Of a stretch of 64,000 nucleotides of DNA, positions 36,116-48,226 are shown piece after piece. The translations under genes and the position numbers were made by a program. Positions within the stretch are counted from its first letter, which is position 1, and every line of letters starts with the position of its first letter. The DNA lies in NCBI GenBank assembly GCA_907163375.1, contig CAJQUW010009197.1, positions 62,001-126,000 on the forward strand. Reading direction: 5' to 3'. The notes beneath the pieces are model-generated. The model was not told where the DNA came from and made no database searches. It saw only the letters and a list, made by a program, of their open reading frames with translations. The DNA comes from Prostheceraeus crozeri. Its lineage: Eukaryota; Platyhelminthes; Polycladida; Euryleptidae.

Positions 36116-36127
36116 CTTCTGACACCA
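36116..36127 (-). promoter_or_regulatory. Gypsy-1 primer-binding site (tRNA-Leu type)
   Basis: On the minus strand, one nucleotide after the 5' LTR, TGGTGTCAGAAG is complementary to a tRNA 3' end CTTCTGACACCA, the terminus of animal tRNA-Leu isoacceptors. It defines the start of minus-strand DNA synthesis. Confidence 0.8.
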
Positions 36128-36128
36128 T

Positions 36129-36271
36129 TGTTACGATTGCGAGGGAGAAGACATGTCGCCTTGAGCGTATCGAAAGTTGTATCTTTAATTTGTTCAGCGT
36201 ACAAGCATCTTACAAATCATGAATTTAAACAAACGAACAGCTGATACATATATCAGTTAATATTACTAACA
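36129..36271 (-). repeat. Gypsy-1 5' LTR
   Basis: This is the 143-bp partner of 32128-32270 and carries the element's promoter by analogy with related elements. Its outer edge TAACA is followed by 39 bp of filler that belongs to neither arm of the large inverted repeat. Confidence 0.92.
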
Positions 36272-36310
36272 GAATACTTGTGGGTGGGGCAATCTTTCTG
36301 CACAGTACTG

Positions 36311-36444
36311 TATGTCATATTTGAATGCTTGATGCATAGGCCTATGCCCTATGTCAATTTGACGTTTTTTGCATCAACTATCTTCAACTTCATCAATAAT
36401 AATTTTTATTGCAGTTCATCGGTCTCATTTGATAGTGATACTTT
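36311..36444 (+). repeat. 134-bp direct duplication, right copy
   Basis: Repeats 31973-32106. From here the left arm continues collinear with the right arm (TTTATCTCTTTACATTTTTA), so this is the ancestral copy and the left copy is the duplicate. Confidence 0.9.
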
Positions 36445-38657
36445 ATCTCTTTACATTTTTATAGAGAGCTTTAGTTGCCTCACACTTGCTTTGCTGCCAT
36501 TGCTTGAAACGCAACTTCTTTTCTTTGTCAGCGCTTTCCACTTCCGAATTCCACCATCAGGTCTCTCTTATGCCTGCCCAGCCTTTGCTGCGACCACACT
36601 ATTTTTCAGCACCAAGCTGTCTTCATCCTGTTCCACTCCAAGTCAAATGTATTTTGGTCTGCAATATATCCTTCATGGTTCATAACCTCCTCGTAGAAGT
36701 GTATGGTTAAAGTGCAACTCCACAATGAACTCAGAATGCCAACGCATGTACAATGGGCCATATATTTACATCGTGCTGAAAACGAAAGATAGAACGTCTA
36801 GAAGGCTATTCCTTTTATTATCTTGTTCGATCACTGCATGATGACGATTGACGCTGTTGGAGATTCATGCGCAACATTTTTGCTTCATCTCTGAAATATA
36901 AAAGATTAATTGGATTGAATGATAAATTGATTATAATATTTATTTATTTCGTGTTTCCATGATTGCATGTATTCATTGACTAAGGAGACATCGAAACCTT
37001 GCTCTTTAATTCATCCAGGGTAGTTTGATTGATTTGTTTAAGTATCTGTATGTGCATTATAAATGCTGCTGGGATGATTTTCATCATCTTATGAGAATGT
37101 ATAAATTCTTGTAAAAAAATAAGATCAAATATCAGCATACCGATGGTGAGAAACGAAGGAAATCGTTATTCGCACGCATAAATTCTTGCGAATTTTTGCG
37201 TCGGAATAACCGCGCCACAGTGGCCTGGTAAGGAGCAGGAATCTGAAACAAAACTATTTACAACCCATGAATGCGCCAATGGATCAGGAACGTGATCATT
37301 TTCATTTTCTATGTAAGACACAGTCAACAATGACCCAATTTCATTTCGCAGAAAATACGTGATCTAGCTAGACGTGTTTACTTGCTTCTGCTCGTGAATA
37401 TCAATGTCGATCGTGATTTGTGGATCTGACTGTGACAGTCAGTCCTTAGTTCTACTGCTACAAGTAAACAGTTAACATCTTGTAAATATTATTCCTTTTT
37501 TCTTCAACAGGTCGTCTACGCTAACCCAAAGGATTTTCAGAAACCGTCAACGATGTGTCTTAGTGTTGGTCAGTGCAATGAATCAAATTTCAAAGCTGTT
37601 CAATGAGCAGAAGATTGTGGATTAATCAGCTGGAAAATGAAGTGCACTTCTCTTCTGTTTCACTTCAGTGTCCTGAAGTCTTCAATATAGTGGAAATTAG
37701 TGTAACTAGTTGTGCAGAACGAGTTTCAGCATGATGTGGCATTTTTGGTGAATTGTGATATTCCTGTGTATGATAGTGGTATGTAGACTGGGACAGTGTC
37801 ACGACTTTATTAACATATGTTTTGGTAAAGTTGGACAAATTGTATCTTTCATGTGAAAATCAGTCTGTTTTTGAAACTTGTCAGTGTTGTGAATTCCTAT
37901 ATGAATAAAATGTGAAGTTAATGACTTGCTCTTATAATGTGCTAAGTGTATGGAAGGTAGTAGGTGAATGGGCAAGGCAAGGGAAGCGCAAATCCAATAA
38001 CAGTTACATTTGTGTTTGAAAATGCAATCGGCTAGTGTTAGGGTAAGGTTTGGCGAACGGGCTAGTTTCCAGGGATGAGGGCTTCGAATCTGGATTGTAG
38101 GTGAATAGAGGATCAATACGAGTATAAGTTTGCCTAGGTTTCGGTGTTGGGTCGTGTCTTAAGAAAGAGTACAAGTTTCACAAAGATGACTTCTATATTT
38201 CATGCGCATAGGCCTGCATGTCATAGTGATGGTAGTTGGCATGTGTCAGGTAAGTTTGCATAGGTGATAGAGCATGCTCATATTACCCACAGGCATTGCT
38301 AGGAATGTTTGACAACAGATTAGGACAGTAGAAATATGCTACGAAGGAGGCATGGTTATAAGCCGTAATTGCAGTTGAACATAAATTTTAGTAATGAGTT
38401 GTATTGTAAGTGATGGATAAGCGCTAGGACTTCATGGAGGGAAGACACTGAAGAGGTCTAAATATGTCCTTAAAAACTGTGACAGTCACGGAACTAAGTA
38501 CAAATTACATGTACATGCAATTGTTATGCAGGCCTATACCCACATGTAGCTACATGTGCCAATTGCAGCAGGTAAGAGGGGGCGCGTGAATTCAGCAGGA
38601 ATGGATTGAGGAAGGAGTTCTAGTTGGCATATGCACGAAAAGATACAGAGAGGAAAA

Positions 38658-39866
38658 AAGTTGGCTGTCAAGTTATATCAATTTTTGTAGAAATGTAAGC
38701 CACGAATTTCAATTGAATAGGAGTTTTCGACCTACACCTTTTCCATCCCCGGAATTCAACTCCGAAATTCAACAACTGCAATCTGCAACTGCAACAACTC
38801 AAATCAATTGACGCAGTTTTGAATAAAACAAATTCAAGTTTCTTTGGAATGATGGGTTACGTCCAGCTGATTCACTATGATATCTTAATGAACATTCGTT
38901 CATTTAATAAGGGCCAAGGTTTATGGCTCAATTAATTATATTCTTTCTGGCTCCGCCTGAGTTGTGAAACAATGCTTATAATTATTGCATTTTTAAGTAG
39001 GCCTATATTAATCACTATTTGACATAATTTCAAAATAAAACTGTTAATACATTAGTTAAACATATTATTTTTATGTATTTGATATACGAGACATGTAAAT
39101 GTTTTTAAACTTAGCTTTTTGGGGGTGTGCACACAGCGTGTTCATTTTTTAAAGAATTCGTATTGTTCAACGCCTGAATGAGTTCAAGTCACCTGCAGGC
39201 GTTCACATTTCGATATATTGCTCATTTGGAACAAGCTGTGGACTGCACCACGTGTTATGTCTGATGAATGCTAATTCCTCAAAATATATCTTCTAGGAAT
39301 ATATTCATATCTAAATATTTCTTCAAAATATATCTTCTCCGCATGACACCATCATACACTATAGGTGACATGGCACGCGTAATTACGGAACACCCCAAAC
39401 ATCCGTGGTTAAGGACATTCTATTCTTCTACCCGCGTACATACGCGCTGCACTAAGAGTGTTCTGTCTTCCCTGAGCATGAAATTGAGGTCCTATCACAT
39501 TGTTTAGCCTCTGATACATGCAGACACATGAGACGCAAAGTCTATATAACAGGACTGCCAATGCAGCAATATCCCGCATAGCCACGGATGTTTCGGGTCA
39601 TGTGTAATTACGCGCCGTTCACGTGAATTACGCGTGATTGAGTGTGGCATGTCACCTATTGTATTAAGCTCCAACGGTTTATTCAATGTGTTTAGGCTAG
39701 ACACTATCTGAGATTTTTAGATGTTGATCAATAAATTCCAAGACACCTGGCGTAAAATTGACTTGACTATGTTCGCATGGCGTCTGAGTTATCATCAACT
39801 CGCGGTTAATGAATTGGAACACAACGGAATGTTCAGCAATTCACGGATTGTCCAACTACATTTCAA
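38658..39866. other. Spacer between the arms of the 6-kb inverted repeat
   Basis: This unique spacer has no recognisable gene. Its middle contains a separate foldback sequence at 39354-39664. Confidence 0.7.
39354..39664. repeat. Foldback (MITE-like) element in the spacer
   Basis: Imperfect inverted arms at 39354-39410 and 39582-39664 share TACA(C)TATAGGTGACATG, GCGTAATTAC and AAACATCCGTGG in inverted order. The right arm carries an extra GTAATTACGCG repeat. The 170-bp loop is non-coding. It looks like a small foldback transposon. Confidence 0.65.
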
Positions 39867-42800
39867 TTTTCCTCTCTGTATCTTTTCGTGCATATGCCAA
39901 CTAGAACTCCTTCCTCAATCCATTCCTGCTGAATTCACGCGCCCCCTCTTACCTGCTGCAATTGGCACATGTAGCTACATGTGGGTATAGGCCTGCATAA
40001 CAATTGCATGTACATGTAATTTGTACTTAGTTCCGTGACTGTCACAGTTTTTAAGGACATATTTAGACCTCTTCAGTGTCTTCCCTCCATGAAGTCCTAG
40101 CGCTTATCCATCACTTACAATACAACTCATTACTAAAATTTATGTTCAACTGCAATTACGGCCTATAACCATGCCTCCTTCGTAGCATATTTCTACTGTC
40201 CTAATCTGTTGTCAAACATTCCTAGCAATGCCTGTGGGTAATATGAGCATGCTCTATCACCTATGCAAACTTACCTGACACATGCCAACTACCATCACTA
40301 TGACATGCAGGCCTATGCGCATGAAATATAGAAGTCATCTTTGTGAAACTTGTACTCTTTCTTAAGACACGACCCAACACCGAAACCTAGGCAAACTTAT
40401 ACTCGTATTGATCCTCTATTCACCTACAATCCAGATTCGAAGCCCTCATCCCTGGAAACTAGCCCGTTCGCCAAACCTTACCCTAACACTAGCCGATTGC
40501 ATTTTCAAACACAAATTTAACTGTTATTGGATTTACGCTTCCCTTGCCTTGCCCATTCGCCTACTACCTTCCATACACTTAGCACATTATAAGAGCAAGT
40601 CATTAACTTCACATTTTATTCATATAGGAATTCACAACACTGACAAGTTTCAAAAACAGACTGATTTTCACATGAAAGATACAATTTGTCCAACTTTACC
40701 AAAACATATGTCAACAAAGTCGTGACACTGTCCCAGTCTACATACCACTATCATACACAGGAATATCACAATTCACCAAAAATGCCACATCATGCTGAAA
40801 CTCGTTCTGCACAACTAGTTACACTAATTTCCACTATATTGAAGACTTCAGGACACTGAAGTGAAACAGAAGAGAAGTGCACTTCATTTTCCAGCTGATT
40901 AATCCACAATCTTCTGCTCATTGAACAGCTTTGAAATTTGATTCATTGCACTGACCAACACTAAGACACATCGTTGACGGTTTCTGAAAATCCTTTGGAT
41001 TAGCGTAGACGACCTGTTGAAGAAAAAAGGAATAATATTTACAAGATGTTAACTGTTTACTTGTAGCAGTAGAACTAAGGACTGACTGTCACAGTCAGAT
41101 CCACAAATCACGATCGACATTGATATTCACGAGCAGAAGCAAGTAAACATGTCTAGCTAGATCACGTATTTTCTGCGAAATGAAATTGGGTCATTGTTGA
41201 CTGTGTCTTACATAGAAAATGAAAATGATCACGTTCCTGATCCATTGGCGCATTCATGGGTTGTAAATAGTTTTGTTTCAGATTCCTGCTCCTTACCAGG
41301 CCACTGTGGCGCGGTTATTCCGACGCAAAAATTCGCAAGAATTTATGCGTGCGAATAACGATTTCCTTCGTTTCTCACCATCGGTATGCTGATATTTGAT
41401 CTTATTTTTTTACAAGAATTTATACATTCTCATAAGATGATGAAAATCATCCCAGCAGCCATTTATAATGCACATACAGATACTTAAACAAATCAATCAA
41501 ACTACCCTGGATGAATTAAAGAGCAAGGTTTCGATGTCTCCTTAGTCAATGAATACATGCAATCATGGAAACACGAAATAAATAAATATTATAATCAATT
41601 TATCATTCAATCCAATTAATCTTTTATATTTCAGAGATGAAGCAAAAATGTTGCGCACGAATCTCCAACAGCGTCAATCGTCATCATGCAGTGATCGAAC
41701 AAGATAATAAAAGGAATAGCCTTCTAGACGTTCTATCTTTCGTTTTCAGCACGATGTAAATATATGGCCCATTGTACATGCGTTGGTATTCTGAGTTCAT
41801 TGTGGAGTTGCACTTTAACCATACACTTTAACGAGGAGGTTATGAACCATGAAGGATATATTGCAGACCAAAATACATTTGACTTGGAGTGGAACAGGAT
41901 GAAGACAGCTTGGTGCTGAAAAAGACTGTGGTCGCAGCAAAGGCTGGGCAGGCATAAGAGAGACCTGATGGTGGAATTCGGAAGTGGAAAGCGCTGACAA
42001 AGAAAAGAAGTTGCGTTTCAAGCAATGGCAGCAAAGCAAGTGTGAGGCAACTAAAGCTCTCTATAAAAATGTAAAGAGATAAAGTATCACTATCAAATGA
42101 GACCGATGAACTGCAATAAAAATTATTATTGATGAAGTTGAAGATAGTTGATGCAAAAAACGTCAAATTGACATAGGGCATAGGCCTATGCATCAAGCAT
42201 TCAAATATGACATGTATGCATATCAAACATACTCACTTATGTCCAATCTTTAATTGCGCATGTAATTTTATAGCAACGATCACAGTTGGCATAAAGCATG
42301 TGATTATGCCATGCCTCTCTGGAATGCTGTCATTCATCATTTTTGTGGCTGTAACAATTTGCAATACCTATCACGAGCAACGCAGTTCGTTCAGGGGAAG
42401 TGAAATTAATTTGAACATGTCCCGCACAAACTATATTACAGATCAGGCCACATCAAGCCAAAATCCTCTGACAGTGCCCCATCGAAAAAATGGGACTACA
42501 TACATTTAAATTATATAAGCGAAAAATGGACCTAAACATACAAAAGAATTACAATTTTGAACATGGATATAGTCAGTCTTTTGATATCAAAATTGCCATA
42601 CTTTTGCGAGAGGATTTTTTCAAATGATTGTCGTCAATTGCTAGCAGGCTAGACGACCAATGATGTGACTTTGTATCGAAGTTGGCCTTTAGGATCATAC
42701 TTTTAAAAAAATTTCCTGAAAAACATGCAAACATATTTATGACTCAGTCAGATTTTTATATGTATAGCATCTGAATGAAATCAGATTGCTCTACTCGTAC

Positions 42801-45800
42801 TGAAGTAATTAAACTCTAAGTGATAAGTTGCACATAAAATTCAACTTTCCAAAATTTGCGGAAGTGCTTTCGAATTGTTCTTCACCTTCATTTTTCGCCT
42901 CTATACCGTGTACCGCGCAACCGCGAAAAAATTTTAAATACTGATAGCACGAATCGTCAAACTCGATCACATGCACATAGAATTCCTGTGATACAGCAAA
43001 TAAGAGCTTCATCTGTAATATTTCAATTTTAAACTACTAAATATTGGAAAATCATTCCCTTATGGTTACTTATTTCCTGTAAAATTATCAGTGAATTTAC
43101 ATCATAGCCTCATGGCGCCTCTTTCAGAGCTGTGTCGGCTAGTGATAATCCAAGCGACAGCAACAAGCGACTTGCACTGAATCCTTACTTGTCTTTTGCC
43201 ATTGAACAATGACTAATTGCATTTCCAGTCGCCCAGTGATAGACTTAGTATAGGCTAACGGATTATTCACTTCGACCACAATTGAGCTACAAGCTTGCTC
43301 TATGACTAAAAAAGCATAAGAACCCAAAAAGAAACCGAGTCATTGAGTGAGTCACCGAATGGTGCCTTTGAACCAGTTTCATCACTGATATACACACCAT
43401 CATGCTATAACTTTTTACTTTGTCACCGATATTCCTAGACATTCCAAATGTAAAGAATGATTTTAGAAGTGTTTAATATAATCGCAGCTCCATCGCTAAA
43501 ATTCATCCCCGGAGATATTATTTCAAAAGAGAACCAAAGCCTCTTGTATTGACGAACTAGGCTTCGAGGATAGCTGCAATCATCATGCCTGATTGTTCGA
43601 ATCTCTGTCTTAGTAGCCATGTATCTGAGGGTTGTTTCGAGGCACAAATCGAATTTCTCTGGTCGACCCGGCTTGCGAAGTTGTCGTGGAGATGTTCTTA
43701 GAATCTAATGATCTAGTTGTCATGGTGGTAGAAATCGATCACAGTATCTGATGCATGCAAAAAGAGTTTGACATGTGGATTGGATTTCCTAAAATTTGAT
43801 GGAATCATGACAATTTGAACACTCAGGTATTCATGACTTAGATAAGTGCAAGCGATAGTTGCATTGGCATCCACTGCCAGCTCATCTATATGTAGTTCTA
43901 TATCATTCATGTGCAATCAAAAGTCCGAGATCAATGTGTCTGGCTGAGCTTTCCCTAGTCCCCTTTTCACGCGTGCCTGTAGGATGCAAAGCAGGACCAA
44001 GAAAGACAAACAAACAAATCAAGACATACACTTAGATTCACTTAGAAATTTCTGAGCAACTATACACGACAACAAAAGTGGAAGATTGCTGCACCAGATA
44101 GCCGGTGTAATAGATGCGAGACCAAATATTTGCCGACTCAACCTATGCAGTAGCCATAGCCATTCCACCAACATCTGCTTATTCATTACTCATTATTCAT
44201 CTGCTGCATATGCACAGTGCCCTACACATAGCACTCCCTTCTATTCTTTAGTTATCTATATAGGGTTGTTCCTAACTAAGACAAGCAATCATAAGCTCCG
44301 TTCATCAGTCTGCAAGCCGATTCCACTGATCTAACCTCCTGCAATAAGACTAAACATTCATTGCAATGAAATAAAAGCTACTTACTTTTCCCTGCTGCCT
44401 TGAAACATGCCGTGTGCGTAGATATAGGCTGATAGCTTCGTTAATAGCGGCAGACCACAAAATTCCACGTCCAGCTGGTACGTTTAGAAATGCGTGCAGC
44501 GTTTAAACAAAATCTAACATAAATTTAGAAGGAATTTGTGACAGAAACATCCTTGCACAAAATACATCAATCTGTAGTTTCCGACATTGCGTCAGCATTT
44601 TCTGTAAAAGCGTTGATATTTCTAGATAGAGTGAACAATGCTCTATCCAATGATACCAAGTTTGTTGTATGTGTTTGCAGGATAAAAATAACATAATGAT
44701 CACGTGAATGAAATATGTCCAATTTTGAATTATTGCTATTTAAATACAACTACTACAATTTCTTGTAAAACCATTGACATTTCTGGTGGTTTCAGAAAAT
44801 TTGCAGTCTTTTGATACCTCATACACGCTGCAACTCGCCGTGGTTAAAATAACATCATGAACCGGTGTTTTTGACATTCTCGAACAATCCACATACCACT
44901 CCCTAGACAATTCTGCGGCATCTTTGATAAAACCAAGCATATTTCTGTAATGTATGGCTCCTATGTATCATAACATTTTCTTAGTTTTGATTGTAATCTT
45001 GTAGTTAAAATAACATAAGAACATGGGGCCTAAATGACCATTTCTTGTGGGGCCTAAATGTACTGGGGCATAATTGACTGGACACCTTTGCATGTAAGTA
45101 CGTTGGGCTGTGCATTGATTTTATGCAAATAGCCATGTTGCGTTCTATTTGATCGCTTGCACATAGCTAAGACGAGAATGAAATGATAACTGGCTTCATG
45201 ATATAGTTCAACATATTACATCTACGTACAGGGATTGCAATGCTGCGACTAATTGAGTTGTCACTTAAACAGAAAATTCCAAATGTGAGCATACTTTGTG
45301 AGTGGAAAGTGACTAGAATATTTTCGAATATTTTCCAATAATTTTCTTTAAATACTAATCTTTAAATCGAGGAAAAAGCAGACAAATTATAATCCGACGT
45401 CACGTAGTATGATCTCTTCATGCCCAGTATATACAACTGTGAAAGTTGTTGAAGTTTTTGAATGTCTTTGGAATTGCATGAACTCACAAGTTTAAGCGGG
45501 ACTTTTATTTCTCCAACACCAGAAGCAGTGTAGGACATGTATGTTGTCTATCGTTTGTTGTTCGCGAATTGAGGCCATTTGTAGATCAGTTCAATCTGAC
45601 AAAGGAAGTGCTCTTGTCTGATTGAGCTCCTTCTTTGTACACGCCGCTGTTTAGCAACCTCCAGTATTCCACCTCTTCTGTGTAGAACTGACCGACTTTT
45701 AAGACGTTCATTGTAAATGTCAGATCATTCCCGGCTCTAAAGTTCACCGGTACAACTTGATATTTAAGTTTTTAGCGAAATACACATTATCATATCATCC

Positions 45801-45839
45801 ACTGCTTCATGTAGCAGAGATAGAAACGGGTCAGGTAGT
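39867..45839 (-). repeat. Right arm of 6-kb inverted repeat
   Basis: Inverted complement of 28347-38657 without the LTR element. Its outer limit lies 25 bp inside the hAT element at 45815. Small arm-specific indels are visible, such as an 8-bp TAGCCATG insertion near 43613 and TGA near 43832. Only non-coding sequence is recognised. Confidence 0.95.
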
Positions 45840-45859
45840 GTGACCCGTGACCCGCATAG

Positions 45860-47075
45860 TTTCAAATTTCCAGACCAGTGACCCGTTTGACCTGTGACCT
45901 GCACACCCCCGCGGCTCTGTCCCGGGTCAGCAACAAAGGGCTCAGACCCGTGACCCGCCATTGTTCATGAAAGGCATCTGAACTTTTGCTTTTACTTCAT
46001 CTATCTTACAGCGATATACAGATACTTTGTTAAAAGATTACTGATGTGAATGCACGCTCACGTAGCAAATAGCCTACCAGTAATAATTTAATATTCGTAT
46101 TGATAGTACAAGCTATATTTTGAAATGACAGACGCCCAAACACGTTTCTGGTAGTTTATAAGACTATCATTCTTTCCTCCGCGTTTAAAAAGTTAACAAG
46201 AATAGTTTATAATATTCTGTTTTATAAGGATTAATGCCTATTGATAATCAAATGAAATGGGGATCAAGTTAATGAGACATAATAATCAAATCAATATATT
46301 TCGAGTTAATTTTTTTCTCTGGCATGTGACTAAACTGACCTTATAGTTTTTCATTTAGTTATGTTAATTCAACAAATTAAGTAAGTTAACAAAGTCGAGG
46401 TTTATAGGAAATTAGTTCCTCAAGAATGGAAGTATTATGAAATTGTCCGGCAGAAATGCTATGCTATACATATTAGGGCCTACCACAATTCACCTAATGT
46501 TGAAAGCGATAGTGCATGCAGTAAAAAAATTATTATTTTTCGGAGCACAATCACCAAATCGGTGAAAATTACGATAAAACGATCATGAATTGAAGGAATT
46601 ATTCAAATCAAATTGCAAGTAGATACGGTATATTATCGAATAGGATGACTGACAGAATGACAGAGTAAGATGTTCTTATAATATTCAAGGGATACGCTTA
46701 TGGCGTCGACCACTTCTGGTTCCAGTTGATTTCGGATAGGGCGTATAATAGATCTGCTGACGAAATAATCCCTGCTTAGCCATATGATTCAATGTGGGAG
46801 AGCAGGGCAACCGTTAGATATTCGGTAAAGTGAAAAGGCACTCTAGTTATAGACCGATACATTTCGCCGGTGTCCTACCGGCATGTTCACGGAATGAAAT
46901 TGACATGACAAGAGAATGTACATGACACTGTGAGTATTTATCAAGTCAAACGTGACAAACAGATGTGGAAAACACTAAAGATGCAATCTTAGAGAGTAAA
47001 AAGGGGTCATTATATGTTACTTAACCATTGTAGAAGTAATGTGAAGGAAAGAAACATCTAAAAGAGTAGTGTAAA
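45860..47075. other. hAT interior, non-coding
   Basis: After the GC-rich CCCGTGACCC subterminal repeats the sequence is AT-rich and without coding frames or repeats I can identify. Confidence 0.5.
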
Positions 47076-47081
47076 AACGAG

Positions 47082-47980
47082 TCATAGAATGTTCGTCCAA
47101 GCAGATCCAATATTGACCTCAATCTTGTTGACGCTGGAGTGCTTCTTGGACCACAGGGCTTCCTTGATCCTTCTCTTCTTTAAGTGTCGCTCCCTGTCTA
47201 TCACCTCACACCCTGACCAATCAATCTCATGGTCACTTTGTAGAACATGATGAGCTACCTCCGAATTAGAAGAGATTATTTTTACATTACGCTTATGTTC
47301 TTTGAGTCTGTCGTCTATGTCCGGGAGCTCTCGCCAACATAATTCCATGAGCACACTGCATCACCACATTTGAGACGATAGACAACTCCAATATCCTTTG
47401 ATTTGAGAGACCGTTTTTTCACCAACAACCTTTTAAGTGTAGTTTTTGGCTTGAAGCATGTTCTTATGTCTAACTTTCTGAGAATAGTCGATATGGACTC
47501 CGATAATCTAGGGATATACGGTATCACACAATCAGGAGAACGTGATGATTCATCATTTTTATCACTGAGTTGTTCTTTAGGGTGGACGAAGATTTGTCTA
47601 GTTTCACGATGGGAGAAGCCATTGGCGCGAAATATACGATATAACATCGCTAACTCTTGGTTCAAGTATTCGGGTGAGCAGATAGAATGAGCTCTGTGTA
47701 CCATTGTTTTGATGAAACCCCGGAACACACTGGGATGATGGCATGACTTCCTATTCAAATATAGGTTTGTGTGAGTTGGTTTTCTAAATGTGTGAAAAAC
47801 CACCTGGTTATCGAGCTTCTCAACCATGACGTCTAAAAACGGCAGTTTTGATGGCTTCTCTAACTCCAATGTAAAATCGATAGAGGGTCTCACTGAATTC
47901 ATGAAAGTCAGGAAAGCGTCTTTTCTGTCTGTGCACATGGAAAATTCACGCAAAGTCGGATCTAAAATAACTGCCACCAT
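47082..47980 (-). pseudogene. PLE-4: Penelope-like RT C-terminus and GIY-YIG endonuclease
   Basis: The first frame (47980-47315) reads DAFLTFMNSVRPSIDFTLE and PFLDVMVEKLDNQVVFHTFRK, the segments after the RT catalytic motif. It continues through RKSCHHPSVFRGFIKTMVHR and IPYIPRLSESI to the nuclease start GVVYRLKCG with NYVGESSRT. A frameshift near 47330 moves the remainder to 47354-47082: RLKEHKRNV, SEVAHHVLQSDHEIDW, RRIKEALWSKKH. The palm is missing (5' truncation). A fourth PLE family, inserted inside the hAT element. Confidence 0.88.
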
Positions 47981-48226
47981 GTGTAAAGAATTTTTGCTAG
48001 CAGGTTTTAGTAGGTCATATTCATTATATTATAAATAATATTATAATGTTTCCAAAAGTAGTCTGTAATATTTAATAAGTGTATGTTTCCACTAACTAAA
48101 GACAACAGATGTAGTTATTCGCCTGAAAATGACTGACCCGCACTAGACCCGCACGGGTCACGCGGATCTGACTACAGATCCGTGAAGCGGCTGACCCGCA
48201 GATCCGTTTCCATCTCTGTCATCGAG

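Larger units (their letters stand above)
32128..36271 (-). mobile_element. Gypsy-1: Mag-like Ty3/gypsy LTR retrotransposon
   Basis: Two 143-bp LTRs (32128-32270 and 36129-36271) bound 3.86 kb of internal sequence. They differ at about two positions, so the insertion is young. LTR ends are TGTTA...TAACA; the left copy has one change at its edge. On the minus strand the primer-binding site follows the 5' LTR and the polypurine tract precedes the 3' LTR. Internal coding is gag-protease-RT-RNase H-integrase in one long but broken frame. No 5-bp target duplication is present: GATAG precedes it and GAATA follows. Confidence 0.92.
28347..38657 (+). repeat. Left arm of 6-kb inverted repeat
   Basis: About 6.0 kb of this interval, excluding the LTR element and its duplicated flank, is the inverted complement of 39867-45839. 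Matching short frames recur on opposite strands along the whole length: 29245/44940, 30842/43327, 31157/43012, 31980/42207, 38116/40408. Differences are mostly substitutions and 3-18-bp indels. No protein-coding gene is recognised in the arm. The outer 25 bp are the end of the hAT element seen at 45815, followed by its 8-bp target sequence. Confidence 0.95.
45815..48218. mobile_element. Non-autonomous hAT element
   Basis: The ends CAGAGATAGAAACGGGTC (left) and the complement of CAGAGATGGAAACGGATC (right) form an 18-bp inverted repeat with two mismatches, starting CAGAG as hAT elements do. The flanking 8 bp are TCATGTAG and TCATCGAG, a decayed 8-bp target duplication (6 of 8). Both ends have subterminal GACCCG/CGGGTC repeats. 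No hAT transposase is present, and about 0.9 kb of the interior is a PLE fragment. Confidence 0.8.

Noticed and set aside
36278..36685. 135-codon plus-strand frame (also at 41840-42226 on the minus strand) as a membrane protein
   Set aside because: It crosses the filler-duplication junction beside the LTR and is preserved only as duplicated arm sequence.
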